A DNA stretch of 64,000 nt from assembly GCF_011378905.1 (NCBI RefSeq), contig NZ_WTPY01000022.1:1-64000 (forward strand). Direction: 5' to 3'. Of this stretch, positions 20,102-30,000 are shown in pieces; position 1 is the stretch's first letter; every line of letters starts with the position of its first letter. Under the pieces are notes generated by a model. That model had not been told where the DNA came from and made no database searches. It saw nothing but the letters and a program-made list of their open reading frames with translations. The position numbers were made by a program, and so were the translations under genes. The DNA comes from Paraglaciecola sp. 20A4 (GTDB lineage: Bacteria; Pseudomonadota; Gammaproteobacteria; Enterobacterales; Alteromonadaceae).

Positions 20102-20481
20102 ATTACCTCCTCGTCAATATTCACTTTAATATTAAATTTTGCATCACGCTTTTGAAGCGACCCCATGAAGAGCAACTGAATATGCAGCAGCTAAGTCGGA
20201 GGTACACAAGTTATAAGGGAGCAAGAAAAGTACCGACATTCGAAAAACGCGCTTAGTGACGATGGCGTAAGGGGGTTGGGTTTAACGGCTCAGCGCTAAA
20301 TAAGGTTTTTTACCTTACGTTTCAGTATCGCTTACAACAGAGATGGAAAAATTTTCATAGTGCGTTAATAGAGAGAAATTTTGGCATAATAATCACATCT
20401 TATGGCTAATCAGTGCTCGGTATTCTTTTATCACTATTCTCAGTTTGTTGTCGTTAAAATGTTAAGTCGTTGAAATATAAA
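20102..20481. other. intergenic region, nothing definite
   Basis: About 380 bases between the divergent DksA-like gene and a small doubtful frame. A short hairpin TAAGGT/ACCTTA with a T-rich loop lies at 20301-20317. No gene or RNA is recognised. Confidence 0.4.
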
Positions 20482-20685
20482 ATGCCTATTTATACACCCA
20501 AAAAGCGTGCGCGCTTTGTGAGCAGTCACAGGTCAAACATGCTCAAAGGCATTGCTTACGGCGTGATTGATTACAGCGAACTTGTCATGTGCACAGGCCG
20601 ATGTATACGAGACGATAAAGCAGATCATATTGCGCATCACCATAACTGTATAATTAAGGACTTCAACATCAACGGCGGGCAATGA
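20482..20685 (+). CDS. hypothetical small protein, doubtful
   Basis: A possible 67-residue basic protein from ATG 20482 to a stop at 20685. It has a Cys/His cluster, CTGRC then HIAHHHNC, that could bind zinc, but no recognised family, no clear ribosome site and no operon partner. It may be a chance frame; a TTG four codons earlier (20470) is an alternative start. Listed because it is the only substantial frame in a 966-base gap. Confidence 0.25.
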   Translation: MPIYTPKKRARFVSSHRSNMLKGIAYGVIDYSELVMCTGRCIRDDKADHIAHHHNCIIKDFNINGGQ

Positions 20686-21067
20686 TTAATTCTGGCTACC
20701 GAGTTCGAACGACATTTAAGTACTGCGATAGGCGATGAACATATGTTACGACAATCATAACAACATACGGATCACCACCCATACGAAGGATGCCGAAAGC
20801 AAGGGCTTTACTGCAAGAAGCGTGTATAACGAAGCATATCGTCAGAGCCTTTGAATACATCACCTAACGTGACGCTGCCTATAATGTGAGCTAGGTTGCA
20901 CGCCTAACCGCTTAAAACTTGTTAATTGTATTTCTGATAGGTACTTTACTAGATTGGGTGTCTGGTTATGTGCCATGTTTAGCCCGATTAAAACAAGCAG
21001 GAATGGCTTAAATTGCTTTTTCGGCAATTAAAAATAACCTTCACCATAAATATTGGAAAACTGATTT
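20686..21067. other. intergenic region, nothing definite
   Basis: About 380 bases upstream of the glutathione S-transferase gene. Neither strand shows a convincing frame, terminator or repeat. It presumably contains the transferase promoter. Confidence 0.4.
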
Positions 21068-21757
21068 ATGATTACTTTGCACGGTTTTGCGGCTAGCAAC
21101 TATTACAACCTAGTCAAACATGTACTTATATACAAAGAACTGCCATTTGAAGAAAACCTTCTTTACGGGGGTAGTGCCGAGTTACTCGCAATCAGTCCTG
21201 CGGGCAAAGTACCTGTTATCACAACAGACGAAGGCCTTCATATTTCAGAGTCGAGTGTCATTTGTGATTTTATCGAAGAGACTTACCCTGCAATGCCACT
21301 GTATCCGGATAATGCTGGGGAACGTGCGGTTGTCCGTCAAATTATGAAAATTGCAGAGCTTTATTTTGAACTTCCAAGCAGGCGATTTATACCTTATGTA
21401 TTTTCAGGCGCTGAGATTCCTGAATCAGTCAAAGTTGAAGTGCGCCAGGTATTAAACCGTGGCGTGAAGGCTTTAAGTCGTTTGTGTCGGTTTTCACCTT
21501 GGATCGTGGGTGAACAATTAACGATGGCTGATATCTACGTTTATCACGTAAACACTATTGTCAGCACTTTTGGCTCGAGCCAACTTGAATGGGATATACT
21601 TGCAGCGGTACCTGGAATGAAAGCGTGGAACGACGCCATGAGTCAATCTGTCATTAGTCAAAAAGTAGAGGCCGATCGTCTGGCTAACAAGACCGAATTT
21701 ATGCAAAAGGTGAAAGCTCAGTTTGAAGCTGCGAATACTAAAAAGAACTCACTATAA
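21068..21757 (+). CDS. glutathione S-transferase family protein
   Basis: A 229-residue cytosolic protein. The N-terminal thioredoxin-like domain (1 to about 78) has the start MITLHGFAASNYYNLVKHVL, a cis-Pro in GKVPVI, and the glutathione gamma-glutamyl site ISESSVICDFIEE. A C-terminal all-helical domain (about 90-210) has the N-capping region WIVGEQLTMADIYVY. It resembles beta/theta-like bacterial transferases that conjugate or peroxidise using glutathione. It is alone on the plus strand. The substrate is unknown. Confidence 0.9.
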   Translation: MITLHGFAASNYYNLVKHVLIYKELPFEENLLYGGSAELLAISPAGKVPVITTDEGLHISESSVICDFIEETYPAMPLYPDNAGERAVVRQIMKIAELYFELPSRRFIPYVFSGAEIPESVKVEVRQVLNRGVKALSRLCRFSPWIVGEQLTMADIYVYHVNTIVSTFGSSQLEWDILAAVPGMKAWNDAMSQSVISQKVEADRLANKTEFMQKVKAQFEAANTKKNSL

Positions 21758-21892
21758 AAAGCCATAGAAAATATCAAAATACGCTGTGAAATTTCAGCAT
21801 AAAAGCTTACGTTAAAATAATAAAAATCGAACTTTTAAGCATGGCGTTATTAACTTTAACAACCAGCAACCCTTGCGTTTGTTAGTTGTAAA

Positions 21893-21913
21893 ACAAACTG
21901 ACTGGTTTGTCAG
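21893..21913. promoter_or_regulatory. overlapping palindromes, possible TetR-type operator
   Basis: ACAAAC (21893-21898) and GTTTGT (21905-21910) are perfect arms around TGACTG. CTGAC (21898-21902) and GTCAG (21909-21913) form a second, overlapping inverted repeat. The 18-base size is typical of TetR/AcrR operators. It lies about 145 bases upstream of the antiporter gene. No TetR gene is nearby, so the regulator is unknown. Confidence 0.35.
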
Positions 21914-22058
21914 TGATACTGCCTTTCACTTTCTACTGCTATCTGAATTTTTATTAAGATATAACACGGGGAAAGTGTGACAAAGCTTTTCAGATGGGAA
22001 CCTTTAAATCTATGGTGGTCTTTGTAATAGATAATAAAAAACTCGTCATTTGGAATCT

Positions 22059-23249
22059 ATGCATTTTGACCCTATTTTACCCGCTGTTGTGGGCACAACG
22101 TTTATTGGCTTATTGCTCTCGTTAATCTTTAGACATTTCAAATTACCTCTGGTGCTGGCCTATATTCTGACCGGGCTTATTGTTGGCCCACAATGTTTAA
22201 GCTTAATTAATGATATTGATGTGATAGAAACCATGGGCTCACTCGGGGTCATACTGTTATTATTTTTTATAGGAATGGAGGTTAGCCCTGATAAACTGCG
22301 CCGCAGTTGGCGAGTGTCTATTGGTAGTACGGGATTACAGATCATTTTAAGCGTGGCCAGTATGTTTGTTATTGGCAGTTTACTAGACTGGTCAGCGCAA
22401 CGTATCGTCTTGTTAGGGTTTGTTATGAGTCTCAGCAGCACCGCAGTGGTATTAAAGCTGATGCAAGATAAAAATGAGTTGCACAGCGAACAAGGGCAGC
22501 ATGTTCTGGGTATCTTATTAGTACAAGACTTAGCTGTTATTCCCATGGTCATAGTTATTGGCATAATGGACGAGTCTGGGGTTCAATCTGATGTTGTTGC
22601 TATGCAGGTGGGCGCTGGCATAGGTGTATTGTTACTGGTGCGCTGGCTGCTCAATCAAGAACATATTGAATTTCGTTGGTTAAACAAGCTAAAGGTTAAC
22701 CATGAACTACAGGTGTTTGGGGCACTATTGTGCTGTTTTGGTTTAGCCCTGTTATCTGGATTTATGCATTTATCGACCGCACTTGGCGCGTTTGTAGGCG
22801 GTATGCTGGTGGCTAAAATGAAAGACTCAATATGGATCCGAAGTAGTTTAGAAGCATTTCATGTGGTGTTTATTGCATTGTTTTTTATGTCCATTGGCAT
22901 GTTACTCAATATGGAATTTATTGTACAAAACAGCACATTGCTGGGGACGTTACTCGTGATGGTGCTGGTGGGTAATACTATTATAGCCACGGTAACACTG
23001 CGATTACTGAAATTAAGTTGGTCTAAGAGTCTCTACACCGCGGCCATGCTTGCGCAAGTAGGGGAGTTCAGTTTTATTCTCGCTACACTGGGTCGCCAAT
23101 CAAAACTGATTACTGATTATGGTTATCATGTAACGGTAGCGGTTATAGCATTAAGTTTGTTCGCCAGCCCTTTTTGGGTGGCATTAGCCCGAAAGATTTT
23201 ACCTGCAGAGCATGTCTCTAAAGTGCCGTCTGATATTACTGAAGCATAG
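22059..23249 (+). CDS. CPA2 family monovalent cation:proton antiporter
   Basis: A 396-residue inner-membrane protein with about 12 to 13 hydrophobic segments, of the KefB/Na+:H+ exchanger domain family (CPA2). Typical elements include the early LSLIFRHFKLPLVLAYILTG region and a membrane segment VQDLAVIPMVIV with the conserved QD pair. A later STALGAFVGGMLVAK segment follows. The soluble NAD-binding RCK/TrkA-N domain of KefB and KefC is absent, so it ends shortly after the membrane part. It probably exchanges K+ or Na+ for H+. The ATG at 22059 is chosen; a TTG three codons earlier is possible. Confidence 0.88.
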   Translation: MHFDPILPAVVGTTFIGLLLSLIFRHFKLPLVLAYILTGLIVGPQCLSLINDIDVIETMGSLGVILLLFFIGMEVSPDKLRRSWRVSIGSTGLQIILSVASMFVIGSLLDWSAQRIVLLGFVMSLSSTAVVLKLMQDKNELHSEQGQHVLGILLVQDLAVIPMVIVIGIMDESGVQSDVVAMQVGAGIGVLLLVRWLLNQEHIEFRWLNKLKVNHELQVFGALLCCFGLALLSGFMHLSTALGAFVGGMLVAKMKDSIWIRSSLEAFHVVFIALFFMSIGMLLNMEFIVQNSTLLGTLLVMVLVGNTIIATVTLRLLKLSWSKSLYTAAMLAQVGEFSFILATLGRQSKLITDYGYHVTVAVIALSLFASPFWVALARKILPAEHVSKVPSDITEA

Positions 23250-23463
23250 GTTGCAAAAAAGCCCTAAAATAGGGGTGGCAATTAATTTCGTGCACCACGG
23301 GCATACAAACGATAAACTACTTTTAGAAAGCGATTGATGTGATATGTTTTTGATTATTATTCAGGTCGCTTTTTCAGGTATAAAAGCGCTTTTTTGGGCG
23401 TTTCCAGTACCAATAATAACAACATCAATAATACCAGCACCAATAATAGAGAACCGTAATAAT

Positions 23464-23880
23464 ATGACCTTTAGATTAACCACTTACCTATTGATAGCAC
23501 TGCTTTTTGCTAGTCATTCGTTGGCGGTTAATGGTATGAGTTGCTTTGCCATGCAAGGCAGCCAAGGCGATATGTTGTCCACACAATTGTCCGGTGGCTC
23601 TTACGACACTCACGCTACTGAAGCGCCTTGCATGATGCAAATGGGCGATAATGTGTTATCAACAAATGGTGATGCAAACAATGCTATAGAAAGCGAATGC
23701 TGTGGCGATAATTCTGCCGGGTCGTGCCATTGCCCTGTCGCTGCATGTGGTCTGCTAGCATTGATGTCTGCGCAATCTGTGTCCCCAATTTATCTCTCCG
23801 ATGATAAAATTTTCAGTCGTTTATCGTCTATTCAAAGCCCTTTTCATTCCAAGTCAAAACGCCCTCCAATACACGGTTAA
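23464..23880 (+). CDS. Cys/Met-rich exported protein, cus operon leader
   Basis: A 138-residue protein with a signal peptide (residues 1 to about 21, ending SLA). The short mature part has seven cysteines and a cluster of methionines: CMMQMGD, ECCGD and CHCPVAAC. It ends in KRPPIHG. Such residues bind Cu(I) or Ag(I), and the gene lies directly upstream of the copper efflux genes in the same direction. It is therefore likely a periplasmic metal-binding or copper-responsive leader protein. It recalls the Cys-rich CopL proteins found before copAB genes in other bacteria, a resemblance judged by eye. Start ATG 23464 gives a proper signal peptide; upstream frame extension is low-complexity. Confidence 0.65.
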   Translation: MTFRLTTYLLIALLFASHSLAVNGMSCFAMQGSQGDMLSTQLSGGSYDTHATEAPCMMQMGDNVLSTNGDANNAIESECCGDNSAGSCHCPVAACGLLALMSAQSVSPIYLSDDKIFSRLSSIQSPFHSKSKRPPIHG

Positions 23881-24036
23881 ACCAGTCTAGTTGGGTCTTT
23901 TTTTAAGACTCAGTTGTTAATGTTTAACCGAAAAAGCTTCGTTCAAGCAAAGCTCTTTTCGTTTCTTACAGCACTATTTTCGTAGCGTTATCTGTTGTTA
24001 CGAATGAATAGTAAAAATATTTTGTCGAGAGTAAAA

Positions 24037-25515
24037 ATGAAATTGGCTAACGTATTAAGCCGCAAGCAAAGTACTGCACGTTGTATCGCGGGTACTTTGC
24101 TGACATGTGGTGTATTGGTGATCAGCATCCAAGCTGGGGCCGTGAATTTACAACAAGCGGTGTTACACGCTCAGCAAAATGACCCCTGGTTAGCAGGCAG
24201 TACGCAAAAGGAACAAGCGTTGAAAGCGCAAGGCGTGGCCGCTGATACCCTGCCTAATCCGGAATTTTCACTTGGTTTGCTAAGCGTACCCAGTGACGGT
24301 TTCGCCCTTAACCAAGAGCCAATGACACAGTTTAAGGTCGGTATTAAGCAAACGCTAACACGGGGTAACAGCCGAACCATATCCCGTCAGCGCTTTGATG
24401 AGTTGGCCGCGCAGCAGCCCTTACTACGTCAAGACCGCTTAGCCCAAGTAAAGCGAAATGTGACGAGTTTATGGATTGACTTATACAGCGCCAAGCACAG
24501 TATCGCACTCTCTATGAAGCAGCGGGAGGTGCTCTTACAGCTTATCGATATAGCTCAAACAAACTACGCAGCGGTTTATGCCAGCGGCCCAAAGCGCGGT
24601 ACACAAAGTGATGTTCTGGAAGCGCAGTTCAGCGTTGCGAAATTAGATGACCGGATTAGCGCTTTACACACATTACAACGCACAGCCCAAGCCAATTTAT
24701 GTCAGTGGTTAGCCTTAGAGCCGAACAATAACGATGATTATCGTTCGATTGAGGCTCGCACAGCTATTCAAACATGCGAGATAGATGAAGCCGCTGGGTC
24801 TGTTTTGCCTGTGTTGACGCCCTTGCCTGAGATACTCAAGGCTGAAAAGCTTAACCGCCATGCCATTACTCAAATTTTAATTGCGCACCCCAGAGTGAAA
24901 GCCCTTTACCAAGCGATAGCCGCGAGTAACAGCGGCGTGCGATTAGCGAAAGCGCAATACGACCCGAAGTGGGGCGTGAATGCCAGTTATGCCTATCGAC
25001 AAGATGATGATTTTAATCGTAGCCGAGCAGATTTCTGGTCTGTTGGGGTCAGTGTTGATTTACCTATTTTTTCGACTACGAAACAAGACAGCCTGTTGGC
25101 CGTGTCCCATCATCAAAAAGAGTCACTGCGCACAGATTATCGTCTGTTACTGCGTGAAATGTTGGCTGAAGTTGATAGTTTACATGGCCAATATACTCAG
25201 GTGACAAAGCGTATTGAGCGTTACGACAAGGTTATCCTTACTAATATTGCCGAACAAAAAGAGGTCAGTATCGCCAATTTTAGTCACGACTATAGCAGTC
25301 TGTCACAGGCCTCAGAGATAGCCGTTATTGAGCTTGATGCTCAACTTGAGCAACTTAAATTGCTAAACCAACAATATAAAATTCAGGCCCAGATTGCGTA
25401 TTTTTTACCTGTGCAGACATTAACCAATCAAGCGCTTTCTGCTCGCCAATATTTGTCATCAAACACATTAGGTGGTTTACCCCACACCGTGTCTCATCAG
25501 GAAAGTCAGCCATGA
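24037..25515 (+). CDS. cusC: TolC-family outer-membrane factor, CusC-like
   Basis: A 492-residue outer-membrane efflux protein. A signal peptide is followed by two repeats of the OEP fold with long helical segments, for example LRQDRLAQVKRNVTSLWIDL and, in the second half, VRLAKAQYDPKWGVNASYAY. It would form the trimeric exit duct of the copper/silver pump. Start ATG 24037 is preferred for its GAGAG ribosome site and well-formed signal peptide; upstream TTG and ATG in frame would only lengthen the N-terminus. The stop overlaps the start of the adaptor gene (ATGA), which indicates coupled translation. No lipobox is seen, unlike E. coli CusC. Confidence 0.85.
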   Translation: MKLANVLSRKQSTARCIAGTLLTCGVLVISIQAGAVNLQQAVLHAQQNDPWLAGSTQKEQALKAQGVAADTLPNPEFSLGLLSVPSDGFALNQEPMTQFKVGIKQTLTRGNSRTISRQRFDELAAQQPLLRQDRLAQVKRNVTSLWIDLYSAKHSIALSMKQREVLLQLIDIAQTNYAAVYASGPKRGTQSDVLEAQFSVAKLDDRISALHTLQRTAQANLCQWLALEPNNNDDYRSIEARTAIQTCEIDEAAGSVLPVLTPLPEILKAEKLNRHAITQILIAHPRVKALYQAIAASNSGVRLAKAQYDPKWGVNASYAYRQDDDFNRSRADFWSVGVSVDLPIFSTTKQDSLLAVSHHQKESLRTDYRLLLREMLAEVDSLHGQYTQVTKRIERYDKVILTNIAEQKEVSIANFSHDYSSLSQASEIAVIELDAQLEQLKLLNQQYKIQAQIAYFLPVQTLTNQALSARQYLSSNTLGGLPHTVSHQESQP

Positions 25516-27080
25516 AAACAATCATTAGTGTCGTCGTCGCTTTTATCTTGGGCGGTATTATTGCCATAGGACTATATGCGCAGTTCGGCAATCATTTTAT
25601 AACTGACGATAAAGCAAGTAATCATAGCCAGCTTGATGCTGGTGAACAAAATAAGCCTCTTTATTGGGTTGCACCGATGGATCCAAATTTTCGTCAGGAC
25701 AAACCGGGGAAGTCACCCATGGGCATGGATCTTATTCCCTTTTATGGTGAAAAAAGTGGCGACAGTGATATGGCAGCGCAAGCAGGGGCAATTAAGGTAT
25801 CACCTGATGTGGTTAATAACTTGGGTGTGCGCACTGCACATGCGCGCATGGCGAAGCTTGAGAACACCATTCATACCGTGGGTTATATTGGTTATAACGA
25901 AGATACCATAGTGCATATGCATCCTAGAGTGGAAGGTTGGGTCGACGCGCTTTACGTCAGTACTGCGGGAGAAGCGGTCACCAAGGGGCAAAAAATTTAC
26001 GGGATTTATTCACCACAATTAGTCAGTGCCCAAGAAGAGTATTTGCTGGCGAAAAAGCGTAACAGTGCCGTGCTGGTTGATGCCGCCCGCCAGCGTTTAC
26101 GGGCATTGCATATGCCTAAGCAAGCTATGGATCAACTTAATAGCAGCAATAAAGTGCTGCAAAGCGTCACTTTCTATGCGCCTCAATCAGGGGTATTGGA
26201 GCAATTGAAAATTCGCCATGGCTATTATGTTAAGCCTGGGGATACGCTGATGTCGATTGCCAGTTTGGATGAAGTGTGGGTTGAAGCTGAGGTATTCCAG
26301 CAGCAAGCCGGGTTACTTAAACGTGGGCTGCTTGTGACCATGAATGTGGGTTATTTACCTGAGCAACAATGGCGTGGCCAACTAGATTATATTTATCCGT
26401 CGCTTGATAAAACGACCCGTGCTTTAAGAGTGCGCTTGCGTTTCGATAATCCCCACCGTCAATTAAAACCTAATATGTTTGCTGATATTACGATTGAAGG
26501 AGAAGCCAGCAATAAGGTGTTACTTGTACCCCGCGAAGCTGTGATCCGAACGGGTCGTCAAGACCGGGTGGTTTTGGCCCTCGGTGATGGGTATTTTAAA
26601 TCGGTCGAGGTGAAACTAGGTCGAATGGACAGTGACTTCATTGAGATTGCGGATGGTCTCAAAGAAGATGATGACGTCGTTACCTCGGCTCAGTTTTTAT
26701 TAGATTCGCAAAGCAGTATTTCATCTGATTTTGTGCGCATGGATCACAGCAGTAATTTGACTATGTCGCAGATGAACACCATGACGGTGATGGAAGTGCC
26801 AGCGAGGGCAGACACAGAAAATACCCTGCACCAGCAAGCGACGGTCAGCGGCATCATTAACGAAATTAATGCAATTGCAAGAACGGTCAATATTAGCCGT
26901 GGGCCAATAGAAAAATGGCAGCGAGGACCTGCCACCATGGACTTTATCTTCAGCGAACAGCTTAGTAGTCAAGAAATTAAGAAGCTTAAAGCAGGTAGTG
27001 ATATTACTTTTACCTTCGAACTACATGACGGAGAATTCGTTATAACGGCATTGTCACTCGCCGATGAGGCCGCGCTATGA
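25512..27080 (+). CDS. cusB: CusB-like periplasmic adaptor with C-terminal CusF-like domain
   Basis: A 522-residue adaptor. An N-terminal transmembrane anchor (4-22) precedes a metal-binding stretch, YWVAPMDPNFRQDKPGKSP, closely matching E. coli CusB, with Met at 56, 70 and 72 as likely Cu(I)/Ag(I) ligands. Lipoyl, short helical hairpin, beta-barrel and membrane-proximal domains follow. The C-terminal 70 residues form a CusF-like fold, but the region where CusF has its His, Trp and first Met ligands reads RGPIEKWQRGPATMDF and keeps only the last Met. It overlaps its neighbours at both ends by four bases. It would deliver metal to CusA. Confidence 0.9.
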   Translation: MKTIISVVVAFILGGIIAIGLYAQFGNHFITDDKASNHSQLDAGEQNKPLYWVAPMDPNFRQDKPGKSPMGMDLIPFYGEKSGDSDMAAQAGAIKVSPDVVNNLGVRTAHARMAKLENTIHTVGYIGYNEDTIVHMHPRVEGWVDALYVSTAGEAVTKGQKIYGIYSPQLVSAQEEYLLAKKRNSAVLVDAARQRLRALHMPKQAMDQLNSSNKVLQSVTFYAPQSGVLEQLKIRHGYYVKPGDTLMSIASLDEVWVEAEVFQQQAGLLKRGLLVTMNVGYLPEQQWRGQLDYIYPSLDKTTRALRVRLRFDNPHRQLKPNMFADITIEGEASNKVLLVPREAVIRTGRQDRVVLALGDGYFKSVEVKLGRMDSDFIEIADGLKEDDDVVTSAQFLLDSQSSISSDFVRMDHSSNLTMSQMNTMTVMEVPARADTENTLHQQATVSGIINEINAIARTVNISRGPIEKWQRGPATMDFIFSEQLSSQEIKKLKAGSDITFTFELHDGEFVITALSLADEAAL

Positions 27081-30000
27081 TTGTGCATATTATCCGCTGG
27101 TCGGTGAACAATCGTCTATTGGTGTTATTGCTCACGGCCATGGTCGTGGGATTAGGGTTATTTAGTATTAAACATACTCCTGTGGACGCCATACCTGATT
27201 TATCTGACGTGCAGGTGATCATTAAAACCAGCTACCCCGGGCAAACCCCGCAAGTGGTTGAAGATCAGGTGACGTATCCGCTAACCAGCGCGATGTTATC
27301 TGTGCCTGGGGCAACAACGGTTCGTGGCTTTTCATTTTTTGGCGACTCATATGTGTACATCATTTTTGATGACGATACCGACCCTTATTGGGCGCGTTCT
27401 CGGGTATTAGAATACTTATCGCAAGTCAGCCCAAACTTGCCTGCACAAGCAAGACCACAATTAGGACCTGACGCTACAGGTGTTGGCTGGGTCTATATGT
27501 ATGCACTTAAGGATGAAACCGGAGGTCATGATTTAAGTGAGCTGCGCTCATTGCAGGACTGGTTTTTAAAATTTGAATTGCAATCTGTACCCGGTATCTC
27601 AGAAGTAGCTACGATAGGCGGTATGGTTAAGCAATATCAGGTGGTGGTTGAGCCAAATAAATTGCGTGCTTACAACATTCCCTTAAGTCTGATTCAAACT
27701 GCGATTCAAGCTGGGAATCAAGAGGTTGGGGCATCCGTTATTGAAATGGCAGAGGCCGAATATTTGGTCTCGAGCAATGGGTACATACAGAGCAAAGCCG
27801 ATTTAGCATTGATCCCTTTAGGCTTTAACGACAATGGAGTGCCGGTGTTGTTGCGCGATGTGGCAAATATTCATCTTGGGCCGCAGATGCGCCGTGGCAT
27901 CGCTGAGCTAAATGGGGAAGGTGAAGTGGTAGGCGGCATTGCGGTGATGCGTTTTGGTGAAAATGCACAAAAAACCATTGAAGCATTTAAAGAAAAACTT
28001 GAGGTTTTAAAACAAGGTTTACCTGACGGGGTTGAAATTGTCGCGGTTTATGACCGCTCTGAACTAATTGAGAGCGCGGTTGATCATTTGTGGTCGAAGT
28101 TGCTAGAAGAATTACTGATAGTGGGCGTTGTGTGCGCAGTGTTCTTATTTCATGTGCGCTCATCTTTGGTCGCTATTGTTAGCTTACCGTTGGGCATTTT
28201 AATCGCGTTTATCATCATGTATTGGCAGGGTATTAATGCCAATATTATGTCTCTAGGGGGAATAGCAATTGCCATTGGTGCCATGACCGACGGGGCAATT
28301 GTGATGATTGAAAATATGCATAAACATATGCAAGATGTTGAATTAACCGAACAGAACCGTTGGGACATCGTCATTAAGTCGGCCTCAGAAGTGGGGCCCG
28401 CGCTGTTCTTTAGTTTGCTTATTATTACGGTCAGCTTTTTACCGGTATTTATGCTTGAAGCCCAAGAAGGGCGAATGTTCGCGCCCCTAGCATTTACCAA
28501 AACCTATGCCATGGCCGCTTCGGCTGGGCTAGCCATCAGTGTCGTGCCTGTACTGATGGGGTATGCCATTCGCGGTAAGGTGATAAGTGAACATAAGAAC
28601 CCGCTTAATCGTGCGTTGGTAGCTCTGTATATGCCGGCGTTAAAAACGGTACTGAGCTACCCTAAATCCACGTTATGTGTTGCTTTTATCATTGCGTTGA
28701 TTGGCTTTTATCCACTCAAGGAAATTGGTAGCGAATTTATGCCGCCACTGGATGAGGGCGATTTAATGTATATGCCAACCACATATGCAGGGATATCAGT
28801 CGGTAAAGCTCGGGAAATTTTACAGCAAACTGATAAGCTGATCCGCACTGTGCCAGAGGTTAAAAATGTATTTGGTAAAATAGGTCGAGCGGATACCGCG
28901 ACCGATCCTGCGCCATTAACGATGATTGAAACCTTTATACAATTTAAGCCAGAAGATGAATGGCGTGTGGGTATGACTAAAACTGATGTGCGTAAAGCAT
29001 TAGAGCGGGTGGTTAATCTACCAGGCGTAACAAATTCCTGGGTTATGCCCATAAAAACACGCATTGATATGTTGGCAACGGGTATTAAAACCCCTGTGGG
29101 TATTAAAGTGGCTGGGGAAGATTTAGCGATCATTCAGCAAATTGGTCAAGACATAGAGCGGCTCCTAACGCCTATGCAGGGCTCGGCTTCAGTTTATGCT
29201 GAACGTGCGGTCGGCGGGCGATATATTAAGTTGGATATAGACCGAGAAGCCGCGGCTCGATATGGCCTTAGCGTTGGCGCTATTCAAAACGTGATAACGA
29301 TGGCCATTGGCGGAGTGGACGTAGGGCAGTCAGTAGAAGGCCTTGCACGCTATCCGATAAACGTGCGTTATCCCCAGGCATACCGCGATTCTCCTGAGCA
29401 ATTGCAGCGCTTGCCTATCATTACTAAAACGGGTCAACAGTTAACTTTAGGTGAGGTAGCCAGAGTTTATATTGATGATGGGCCAGCGGCGATTAAAAGC
29501 GAAAACGCCCGCTTAAATGGCTGGATATTTATTGATATAGACAATATCGATGTGAGCCACTATGTAGAAAAAGGACGAGCGCTGCTGAAAGAAAAACTGG
29601 AATTGCCTGCGGGTTATAGTGTGACGTGGGCTGGGCAGTATGAGTATATTGAGCGAGCCAAAGAAAAGCTTAATTACGTCATCCCATTGACCTTAGCCAT
29701 TATCGTTTTGCTTTTGTATCTTAACTTTAAACGGTTTGCAGAAGTGGCTATTATCCTTGGAACACTGCCTTTAGCGATGATTGGCGGCATATGGCTAGTG
29801 TACCTTGCTGGCTTTAATTTATCTGTTGCCGTAGGCGTAGGTTTTATTGCGTTAGCTGGTGTGGCCGTTGAAATTGGCGTGATCATGCTGGTGTATTTGA
29901 ATCAGGCTTACGCACAACTGTGCCTAGATGAACGAAACGTTGGTGGTCGTATTTCAGTGGAAAAGCTACGCCACAGCGTGATGCGAGGGGCAGGGCTTAG

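Noticed and set aside
23392-23462. Repeated CCAATAATA/ATAATAC units resembling a small repeat array
   Set aside because: Units are short and irregular; no CRISPR-like spacing.
23344-23463. N-terminal extension of the Cys/Met-rich protein
   Set aside because: Contains low-complexity AATAATA-type repeats and would bury the signal peptide; ATG 23464 fits better.
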